DNA of 64,000 bases, taken from Streblospio benedicti (taxonomy: Eukaryota > Annelida > Polychaeta > Spionida > Spionidae). The notes under the pieces were generated by a model, which saw only the letters and a list, made by a program, of their open reading frames with translations, searched no databases and was not told where the DNA came from. Positions 40,901-52,900 of the stretch are shown one piece after another (position 1 is the stretch's first letter; the number at the start of each line of letters is the position of its first letter). Where the stretch lies: assembly GCA_019095985.1 (NCBI GenBank), contig CM032659.1, positions 11,917,258 through 11,981,257 of the forward strand, in the 5' to 3' direction. A program made the translations under genes and the position numbers.

Positions 40901-43900
40901 GTAGACCTTTTTCAGGGCATTAAAAAGCTGTGTCAAAGACTAATCATTACAGTAAACATTACTCTCGTAGTAGTCCGAAAGCCAACTTGAGCTAAAGTGA
41001 AAAACATCTTCGATCCTGATAAAGTCATTCTATCCATAGATAGCATAACAGAGAATTGTAGCTCCAAAAGGCCTGCACACACTCGACTCTCACCTAAATC
41101 CAGCCACTTCCCTCCTCCCTAGAGAATGTAACTACTTTGGCCATATATCCCGGCGATTGGTTTTTAGTCGTCCCAGTATAAATCAAACAGAGCCGGACAA
41201 GTTATTGTTATGAGATGCCGTTGTTATTTCCCTATTTAACGCCTCAGTAGAGACGCTCTGCGGAGTAAAAGTGATGTTGGATTCTAAGAGGCTCCGATGG
41301 GTTTTATATGCCGTGGACGCTATAGAGGAGGGATCTGTATTATTTTATTTCAAAAGTTGGCATTATTTAATACTTGGACAATATCATCTATGTTTGTGTT
41401 TGGGGGTAAGTTTGTCATTGTTTCAAATAACTATTAAGGGCGATACTATTAACGCTGATCTACCTTATATTAGTTTTGTTATATTAGTTGATTGCGGCTG
41501 TTTTTAAACAATATATGAGAGTAGCAATGCAATTCTGAATGTCCTTTTCGCACATCATTCAGTGTGAAAATGGCAAATTAAAATGTGAAATCAACCTACC
41601 ATTTCTAGAATAACGGAACATAACCATAGAATATACAAATCTATATACCAAAGTCTAGCAGTCCTAATGTAAAAAGTGTGATATGGTTGGTGGGCATTCC
41701 CCACGGGAAATACGTAGCAAGACATCATCATTTCCTCCCTAAAACCTTCACTGTTTTGCGGGTGGGCGGGTGGGATAATAAGGGCTAAAGGGGTCAAGAA
41801 AATCCCACGTCCCTATTTTTTGGCATTATCTACCATATCCCACAATATTTTGTAGCTTGTTGACATTTTTGCTACATCCTACTTCCATGAAATCCCATAA
41901 CCCACTGTTTTTGGCCTTTTCCTACATCCATACTGTTTTTTTCACTTTTCCCCCACATTCCACTTCCTTATGAATAAACACATCCCATTGTTATTCCATA
42001 TTTTCATCCCAGTTAATGACCTATTTTAGAAATCTGCCTTGTTGTTTGCTTACGACTGTACGTCATGCCCAAATCCCCTTCCAATACTGCCACCACGTGG
42101 GACAAGCAGACGACCAAGTGAGTTATTTCAAATGAAGTCACGTGTGCAGAGCACGCAGACGACCATTTGTTAAAACATATTGAGTTTGTGAGGACAAATT
42201 TCCCCCTGCAGAGATGTAGGAAAGAAATATTGACAATATGTCACACAACAAGCTAATCAAAATGCACGAATATAGCGTGTTTACTCGTGGCAAGTTTGAA
42301 GAAGGTTATTTCTTAGGAGGAATTGATCAAAGCCTTGCTCAGGATTAATTTTGCAATTCTGCAATAAGAGCATTTAAAAGGTGCCCCCCCCCCCTTAATT
42401 CCCCCACCACTTCTCACTATGTGTCAATTCTTCAGTTCCCAATTGCGCAGAAAAGTTGCGCACTCGTCTTTTTTATAAACATTTGAGACACAAAAGTCGA
42501 TGGGTACTTCCGGTATATGTTATAAGCCCATTTAAAATCGCATTTAATGCTATATCATTCAAAGTGTGTATTCTACACAACATTGATGGCTGTTACACTG
42601 ATAGACGTTGGAAAATTAAGTAAGTACATCTATTTGAAGCGTGCATTCTTCAATATAGTGAAGTTGTCAACTTTTTTCTTCACTGGCTGTCTGCAAATTT
42701 GACCAAGTACCGGCTTTTGCTCATAACTTCGTCAATTTTTATGCTAACTAAAACCCGATTACATATTCGTAATCCTCATTAAAAATACTACCACGAACGC
42801 TGTTCGAGGCTTTCATTCTTCATAATAGTCAAGTTAAAACGTTTGTATCATTCACAAACTACACAGGTCGCCTGCATTTTTTTCATGAAGACTGATATTC
42901 TGCCCATATCTTCGTCAATTTCCATGCTAACTAAAATCCAATTACAGATTCATAATCCTCACTCAAAATTCTAATAGGAAAGTCCTTTACATGAATGACA
43001 TAGGATAAGTGATAGCTGAAAATTACCTTAGAATATTTAAAGTCGTGTTGGTTTACAATGACGCGAGCGACCGGAAGTAGTCAATGGACTGTTTGGTATG
43101 GATTAATTCTACTGCGCAACACGTCCCGCGCAACTGGGAAATGAAGAATATTATTAATGACATTTTAACATAACTTTATGCAGAAATCGATTCCAATTTG
43201 TCTCTATGATATTTATCATATAAAACCTTATAACAGGTGACAATCTAGACATTTTTCAGATAAAACAGCCGTAATGGACCAAAATAGAGCATGGTGACAT
43301 TGTGCACAAAGTATTTAAAGATAATGAAAATGAAATGATAAATAATCAAATGAAATAATAAGATAATGAAAACAAATTACTGGTTTGACACCTATTCAGT
43401 CTAAGCTTTCTAATGTCTGTCTTTAAAAGTTATAGACTATCATGCACTTCCGAACTTGTGAATAGAAGGTCTAAAGGATTTCAAAGATTGCAGTGTCAAA
43501 CATAGGGATTGAGGGGATGCACTTCTTCCCTCATCATCCATCCAAGCCCCCTACCCCTCTTGGATCTGGCATGGGGTGATTAAAACATTTCTCACAACAT
43601 TAGTAATTCGTGATTTTTAGTACTTACTCTACTAATATTGTACTGAATGATAACTGTTTATACTATTTATTGCAATTATTGTTACTTATCTTATGGAGAA
43701 GAAACATCAAGGTTTTATTAAGATTTTTCTCGGTTTTTATCAAGATCTTTGTTTAAAATCCCCTGTTTCAGATTTTGCGTGGTGACTGGTTCACATCTCA
43801 GCATTATTTTTAATTGCTCGTGTTAGCAAATTAATGAAACACGGCCCAAACAACTGTAATGTCAATTTTAAGTCAATTTAAAGTCAATTTTAGTGACATT

Positions 43901-46900
43901 AGAAACATCTAAGCCATAATATTTCAAACGGCCATGCATAGATGTACTTTTTTTAGACAAATACAGTACGTCTAAGTAGCATATTCTAAAAGATTAAGAT
44001 AGCTATATGTTTCGTTAAACAACGGGCATGAAATGATTAAGCCGGTTAAAGATTTTATCATACCCATGCCCATATTACTCTAACCAGAATTGTAAAATAA
44101 GTTTTATTCATAATGTACTCAAATATACAATAACAATAATTGCAATAAATTGTGTAAATATCATTCAGTAAAATATTAGTATAGTTAGTAATAAAAATCA
44201 TGCATTACTTATGTTGTGAGAAATGTTTTAATCACCCCATGCCAGGGCCAAGAGGGGTGGGGGGTGGGGGTCACGTGGGAGGGGGCTTGGGTGGATGGTG
44301 AGGTAAGGAGTGTATCCCCTCAGTCCCTATGTTTGACACTACAATCTTTGAAATCCTTTAGACCCTCTGTCGGGTAGGAAGCACACAAGTTTGTTTGATT
44401 GAGATTAATTACATGACTGTTGTACTTCTCAATGCTCATTGACATATGCACATGTGGCTCATCATAGTGTTTGGCTATAATGTTAAGTGCATTATGTTAC
44501 ACGTTCTCCAGTCAGTATTTCATTAGCCTCGATCATCCAGACTCAGTGGTGGCGTACTCTCACCAACTGATGCAATATAGAGTCTTGTTAAACTCAAATA
44601 TACATATCCAATTAACAGTTCTCTCACGGTCAAGAAAAAAACAGTCTAATTTACGTACTTGTGTCTTAAAAGAGAGCCTGTATTCATACACCAAAGATAT
44701 TACTGCTGTCAGCATAGTCTGTTACACATAATAAATTCACACTCATAATTGAGAGATAAAACAAAAGAGAAATAATTTTTCATCTTCAAAATATGTTGTT
44801 ATACATACAATATTTACGAAAGTGCCATATTACATGAAATACTAGTCTTGTTCAACCAGACTCTATATTGCATAAGTTGGTGAGTACACGCCACCACTGA
44901 GTCTGGATGATCGAGGCTAATGAAATACTGACTGAAGAACGTGTAACATAATGCGCATAACATTATAGCCGAACACTATGATGAACCACATATGTCAATG
45001 AGCATTGAGAAAGTACGAGAGTCATGTAAATAATCTCAATCAACTAAACTCTTGTGCATCCCACCTGATAGAGAGTCTAAAGGCTGAGTCATTATTTAAG
45101 ATGTGTGTGTGTGTGGGGGGGTTGGAAGTTTTTTTTAGACATAGGTGTTTCTAACCTCTGACCCCCCCCCACACACACACGGGTTTGCAAATCAAATATA
45201 TGACCCCCCATGGGTTTGTAAATCAAACATATGACCCCCCACGGGTTCGCAAATCAAACATATGACCCCCACATCAAAATATATGCCTGAAATATCAACT
45301 TCCGACCCCCCCCCCCACACACACACTTTAGTATATAACTTACCTAGCATACGACACCCCCATTTCCACATGCCCTGTGTATGTATTAGTATGGCATTGT
45401 ACTGTCATATATGCTGTACAAATTTGTAAACATATTTAGCTATATGAATGAAACTATGAATGAATGAACCGAGTTTTTCCCCGGTTTTATTAAATGCAAT
45501 AGGCTAAACAAAATGCACCGGAAAAATGCAATACAAACTATATATATTTACTTGTCATGATATGAAAGTACAGGTGCTATTTAATTGAATTTAGTGGAAG
45601 AGATTTATTCTTTAATCTGTTATTTTGAAAAAAAGTAAAAGAATTTATATTGTATTTTCCGAAAATAAAAGTTAGGATATCGAAAGACAATTGAACATGA
45701 TATAATTCAATTCTGATAAAGGGTTTCATATTCCATTTCATAAGTTGCTTGCAGTGGCTCAGACAATTGCTCTAATGTAAGAGCCGATGAGCTATTATCA
45801 AAAACTCTAAATTCAATTAATAGCATCAGTCCTCTCATATCATGACAAGTTAGCTTTGATATATTTTTAAGGAGTACAAATTCTTGGGGAAGGCACTTGT
45901 TACTTAAAGAAAAACTTTCTATCCAATCACTAAAATCCTCTGTCAAAAGCATTGTGGCAAATATTAGCAATTCAATTGCATGTGTTGAGTATTGTCATAT
46001 GAAACTAGGTACAAAATTACAAGATATTTTCATACAACCAAATGATTGATCACATACCAAAAAGAATAGATCAGGATATTCTACCAACATTTATTAAGAA
46101 ATAAAAACGCTTGCCACGGCCCCTTTCAGTAAATTTACAAAATTTGAACATTTTACATTTTACCCCCCCCCAGTAAAATTTAAAGAATCAGAATATTTGA
46201 CCCCCCCCCCCCAATGTTCTTGCATTTTAAACTTCTGACCCCCCCACACACACACACACACCACACAACCACACAACTTCTGACACCCCCCCAACATTCA
46301 AATTCACACGTCTGAACCCCCCCCACAACATTCAAATTCAAACATCTGAACCCCCCCTCCCCCCAGTTTTTTCCGACACCCCCAACAGCTTAAATAATGA
46401 CTCAGCCCTAGGATTTCAAAGATTGTAGTGTCAAACATAGGGACTGAGGGGATGCACTCCTTACCTCGCCATCCATCCAAGCCCCCTCCCACTTGACTCC
46501 CACCCCCACCCCTCTTGGCCCTGGCATGGGGTGATTAAAACATTTCTCACAACATTAGTAATTCGTGATTTGTAGTACTTACTATACTAATATTGTACTG
46601 AATGATAACTGTTTACACTATTTATTGCAATTATTGTTATTTATTATATGTAGAAGAAACATCAAGGTTTTATTAAGATATTTCTCGGTTTTTATCAAGA
46701 TCTTTGTTTAAAATCCTCTGTTTCAGATTTTGCATTAGTTTTAATTGCTCGTGTTAGCAAATTAATGAAACACGAGCCCAAACAATTTCAACGTTCCACG
46801 TTATTTCAATTTTGTTAACATTAACAATATCTAAGCCATAATATTTCAAACGGCCATACACAGATGTGTGTTTTTTACATATACAGTACGTCAAAATGGC

Positions 46901-49900
46901 ATATTCTAAAAGAGTAAGAGAGCTATATGATTACTTAAAAACCGTACGTGAAATGGTTAAGCCGGTTAAAGCTACTTTCATAACCATGCCAATATTGCCC
47001 AACCAGAGTTGTTGAATAAATTTTATTCATAATGTACTCGAACATTCTTATCCAATTGGCACGTAGCTCTCTCGGTCAAGAAAAAACAGTGTAATTTGCG
47101 TACTAGTGTCCAAAAAGAGTGCTTGCATTCATCCATCAAAAATATTACTTAGAGATAAACCAAAGAGAAATAATTTTTCACCCTAAAATTAGGTTGTTAT
47201 GTATAAAATATTTATAAAAGTGCCATATTACATGAAATGCTGACTGGAGAACTTGTAACATAATGCGCATAATTATAGTCGAACATTATAATGAACCACA
47301 GATGTTAGTGAGCATTGAAAAAGTATGAGAGTTATGCTAATAATCTCAATTATAAAACGAACTCTTGTTTTCAACTCAAGAGAGGTAATAGTTGATTGAG
47401 ACTGACACTTAACGTGCAATATGAAATAACACATTAAAGAGAGGGTCCAATCTTTTCAGTTCGTATATACCGAAGGAAACTAGTGTGCGTTGCCTTAACA
47501 ACCCAATGGGGCTGCGATCAGTCAACACTAGAAGTTTGATTACCAATCGCAGTGCTTATCTATTATTACCACTGATGAAAGCAATGGGAACAATGGTGAA
47601 ATGTCTACGAATAAGTAAATGATGTCTCAAACAAAGTCATTTCCTAGTCTCTTAAATAGACTATCGGGAACCTCGGTAAAAGGGACCACCTCTGCATTGG
47701 CGCAATTTTAAGGCCAGCCCCTAAATAGAATGTCTGTCTGGAAGTAGCATGTAATTTTGACTTTAGTTTACATTGCTAGTATATAGCAAGCTAGCCTAGC
47801 ACAAACTATGCGACATGCAAAGGAGTAAAAGTAAACATTTGACCATATATTGATCCGGAATGAACCCCAATGTGGACCTTTTGGGTCTATCTAAGAAATA
47901 GACACAAAATGGTCACCATTTCCACCTGTCATTCCAAACTGGAGCATCTGGGCTTTAAGCACCCTGTGCCAAAGAATGTTACGTATGGGGACGATCATAA
48001 ATAATGATACTGGGGGTGTCGTCCAAAAAGGTGTGTGTGTGTGTGTGTGGGGGGGGGTCGTCCAACTTTTCTGATTCCTTTTTTTTTTAGCAATGCAATG
48101 ACTATATAGAGGACTTTTCCTTTAAGAGGGGTGGTGGTGTCACTCAACTTTTTCAAATGTTGATGGTGTGTGTGTGGGGGGGTCGGTTAACTTTTCTTCG
48201 AGCCCAAAAAATGGACGACCCCGGTATCGTTATTTATGATCGTTCCCTAACCATGATACGTGACCAGTAAAAGCATTACAAACAGTACAAAAAGACGAAT
48301 AAATAAACAGTGTAAAGCCATTCCGTGATCATTTACGTTAAGGTTTGCGCCATTATAATTGGGCTAAACCAGTCATGTCAATGCTGCTAATCGTCGTTCG
48401 TCTTGAGAAGGAGCCGATCAATACCACGGTGACGACATGACAGGCGCCCGAATGTCTCGAGTGCCCGTCCCGTCGTCTGCCTGCTCCAGACGTGACATGT
48501 TGGAGGTTCTTTTTAAGATATAGTTTGTACTGCCTGCCCCAGCTGCGCAAAAAAACATGTTGACACGATCAAAAAGTTTACAGGCACCGTAAAACGTAAA
48601 CTCTGTACAGGTTCTAATTTAACTGGTAATGTACTCAATTTGTTTTACTGGCTTGAGTATAACGTTGTTTTGGTCAACGCAGCCACATCCCGTCGTCTGC
48701 CTGCTCCAGACGTGACATGTTGACACGTGGCGTCAATACAGGCACCGTACTCTGTACAGGTTCTATTTAACTGGTATTACTCAATTTGTACTGGCTGTAT
48801 AACGTTGTTTTGGTCAATGCAGCCACATCCAGGTCTAGTTGATTATCAGGTTTTTGTTAAAAAAAAACAATTTACAGAATGAATGAACGTAACCCCCCCC
48901 CCCGCAACACACCATTATTCAGCAAAAACGAAGTAGCCATTTGATATACATAATCACGCTGTTTTCAACAATGAGATACACATCCATTTTTTCAAACAGA
49001 CAGAATCATGCAACAGTTTAAACGCACCAAACTCACCCAATTGTGGAGACCAATCATTATAGAATTTTCAACTTACTTTTCAGTATGCATACTCACTCTT
49101 CATAAATCAGTAAATGACCCCAGCGAACAATGGGCAGTGATTACACTATAAATTCACCGGGCAGCTGTGGCCTTATATTGAAGTGGGCCAATATATTCTC
49201 AGCATTTATCTTTATCACGGTCATTTCCATGCATTCTCCATGCATTTCCTGCAGTGTTCACCCAAATCTAATGCATCGCCATTGGTAGCAAGTAAGAAAA
49301 GTGCAATGCAAGTTGCATGTAACAACATTAATGTTCAGCACATTGTCGAGTTTTCAGCAATATTTGGGCATTCTGAGTATTGTTAATAATGGCACTTAAA
49401 ATGTTATTTTTGAAGCTACAAGGCGGATACGTATAGACATGCCAGATCCCACTTTTTCTTGCCAATGAGTGAAATAATTTTCAGTCAATACTTAATGTAG
49501 AAATTTAAGAGAAAGTCTTCTTCTTACTCTTCTTACTCTTCTTCCTCTTCCTCTTATTTGTCTTCTTGTACTTCTTCCAAACAAAAGAATTACATAGCTA
49601 CACATCACATGTCCAACACACAATTTAGCACCACATTCACACATTCACACCCCACACGACCATGTTGTCTGCGAGCACGCTATGTAATTTCCACGGCATT
49701 TCCCACGAGCCAGTGACGTGTTCTAAACAAGGAGACGCCAAGGAACTCTGTACGGTAAAACAACCCTGCATAAGGTATTTTTGAGACTGTGCTGTTGGAC
49801 AATCAAACAAATTCTAACGCTTCAAATCCATTTGTAAAATAATGGCATCTCTTGGCCAGCAGACAACTGAAGACACTTTATTTGTTTCGCAAATACAGTG

Positions 49901-52900
49901 ACACTAACAGGACCATCTTAGAAAATAAGTTTTTAAGACACCTGACAATCTCTTCAACGGATGAAGTAGTAAATGATGCTAAAATTGCAGCCTACACGAA
50001 AGCATAAAATAAGCTGAAAGTTATCACAATGTCTGCCACTGCGTTGTGGTTAATCAGACATCGATATTGACAAATTTAGCGAATGCTACGATCTAATGTA
50101 CTATTGTACTGTATAGCCAAAACAGGATTTAACCCCTCATGTAGGGACATTCCACAACAGCAGCACGCATCCATCAACAGCCAGCGAAAAAGTCGCCTGC
50201 TCTTCAGATGTTGGCGTCACCGGCGTAAGAGGTCGAGGGCTGTTGTAATCTTGTCTCCAGTGTCTACACCGCCGATTTATGGCGCTATAAACCCCCGAAC
50301 TGTTACAACGTGCAGACAGGCACACGACCCCACAAGGGGTCCTCCAGCAAGTGCTACCATAAGTGGCCTGTGTCTAGAACGTTCCAGTGTGATCTATTTT
50401 AGGTGATGTCTCACGCTATATAAATGAGCGCGTGTCTGTTCTTTTGTGCCCCCCCCTCTATAACACAACATTTAGTCATTTTGTGTCTAAATATGGAAAT
50501 GCTGCAGTGTTATTTATATCCCATGTAGGGGCCTAGGAAGCAGCTTGGGCCACGTAAAATGTAACTGTAGCAGCCTTGATGTTTACGGCTTCTCGTGATA
50601 ACAATGCGAGGACAGATGCTACCTGATTCTTTCCGGGCAACCAGGAGAAAGGGTTGCTGATCCAGGGTTATCGTATAGCTTGTTTAGCCATGGGCATGGC
50701 ATCTGGATTTAGAGGGTTAACAGTAAAGGATTCAAGAGATGAATGAGCTTTTTTGTTCTTGAGCTTCTTACCTGTTGTGAATCCCTTTTCTCGAGAATTG
50801 GAGTAATAAAAGCCCTACAATTGCAGAAGAATTCTAGTATACTGATGTTTGATTTTGGATATCTATTCTAATAAATATAAGATCCAAGTTTCAAAATGTT
50901 CAAGGGTTAAAATGAGTGAGAATTCATTGAGCTTCGTGCACGCCAGAATGTGCAAGGCCAAGCCGATGACACAGATATGACAGAATCGTGACAAGTTCAG
51001 AAACAGTAAATATAGTAATATTAGGTTCTGTTTTCATATACAATGTAATAAAAAGTAACACATATGTTATAATACTACTTCTAACAAGTTGCGTTGTTTT
51101 ACGCTGTAGTTGAAAATTGCAACACAGTTGCAGTGTGCACTACCCACTCATGTTTTATGTAAGCGATGTTTGCTCCCTGGCCTGATGGAACCGATCATTT
51201 GGTTAGTGGTAAATTGCACCATTTGAATGCATGGATTGGAGCAGGCTGAAGGTTACGCAGCTGTCAGCCTGTAAACAAGGCCTGGTGGTGGAGCAATGCT
51301 TCCTTTTTGTCTTAAATCTTTGATAGGGGTTTTAGATTCCAATCTCGCTAGTTGATGCACGCCATATTGCACAAAGTAATCTGATGCGCTTTGTCTCCAT
51401 GATCAAATCGTCTCAAACACCACTACAGATACACAATCCTCAAAGGAAATTGACCCCCATTCTCATTTCTCATAAAAAGAATCAAGGGCCATTCTCACAT
51501 CTCAAAATAGGTATATTTCCGCCTCTGCCTTCCAATACTCTGTCTCAGAGACCACTGTTACACTAGCATATATTTTTGGATTGTCTTCCTTCTTCCTATG
51601 TATACATCGATTAGTCATATGTTGTTTGTGTTTGTTATTAAGGGAATAATGGGATTGGGAATACGAGGATTGATGATACACCAAAACTATGCGGTTTAAA
51701 AAATAGTTTAGATCTAGAATGAATATCACAACAACAAATATTCCTTCAGCAATGAACAACTTTACAACGGTACTCACAGATAACTTAAACTATTTTTTTT
51801 CTGTTGCAGATTGCAGCTGTGTCTTTTTTAGGTCTTTTTTTTAGGTAGATTGTGATATGTTTTTAGAAATCTACTATCGTTTACAGATGTTCACTGGAGA
51901 TGTTTAATACTAAGTGGGATGCAGCCCAATAAAAACATGGAGTGTGAAATAAAATGTTTGCACGTGCGAATCACACAGAATTTCAAATAAGCAGAACATT
52001 GAATGACCTGCGGGACTCCCGGGAAAACATGTTTTCCAGGCTAGTGGACTCTGTAGTGCAAACAATACTATGTCATATAATCCTACATGTATTGTAGTAC
52101 TATATTGGCCCTATACTTGCTTGCAGGTGCGCTGGTGGAGTACTGCGAGACTGAGATCTTCTCGGCTGAGTGCCCGCCCGGTCACGTGATCTACATGCGC
52201 CAGGCATTCTACGGCCGCATGGCACTCGGGCGCTGTGTCGACAGGTAGGGAGGATGACAAAGGCTCTTTCATATACAGTAAAACCTCCAATTAAAACCAT
52301 CTCTCTATTGAGACCACCTCTATAATAAGACAATTTTTTACGATCCCACCCCTTCATAAAGCTACCAGAATAAACCTGTATATAGAGACCACCTATCTAT
52401 TGAGACCACCTAACACTGATCCCAGAGGTTGTCCTGATAGAGAGGTTCTACTGTATGTCTTCACCAACCATCAAGGAGTATTCGATTATGAATGTCTCTG
52501 TGATGCTGTATCTCTCTTTCTCTCTTCTGTTTATCCTAATTTCTACTTGTCTCTCTGTCTCTTATATATACCAATCAAGCTTCTACCACTATGTTGACTC
52601 AGATGAATACATTCGTTCATTTCGCCCTAGCCACAAAACAAGAACGATTTTTTTTTCAAAAAGCATTTATATTAAAGCTGGACACAATAGCCATCACTAT
52701 CCACCTCTTTGTGTCAAGTCACAGTAGCCATTTCATACAAAAATGAGCAGCTGAACTCTTTTTCACGCCATATTGCACAAAGTAATCTGATGTGCTTTGT
52801 CGCGATGATCATATCGTCTCAAACACAACTACAGATACCCAATTCTCAAAGGAAATTGGACTCCATTCTCATAAAAAAAATCAAGAGCCATACCCATACA

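Larger units (their letters stand above)
7940..52126 (+). other. Intron 1 of the lectin gene (44 kb)
   Basis: Donor GTCAGT at 7940 and acceptor TTGCTTGCAG ending at 52126. The intron holds nearly all the repeats, transposon fragments and the nested zinc-finger gene listed separately. Stretches not listed (for example 13000-16680, 16930-25780, 34650-37070, 37310-39640 and 39790-42420) showed me no gene, only degenerate repeats, low-complexity tracts and unremarkable AT-rich sequence. Confidence 0.7.

Noticed and set aside
43452-47385. LTR-type element with long terminal repeats
   Set aside because: The repeated blocks are full-length tandem monomers, not terminal repeats. There is no gag/pol-like coding between them, and the intervening piece has its own inverted ends.
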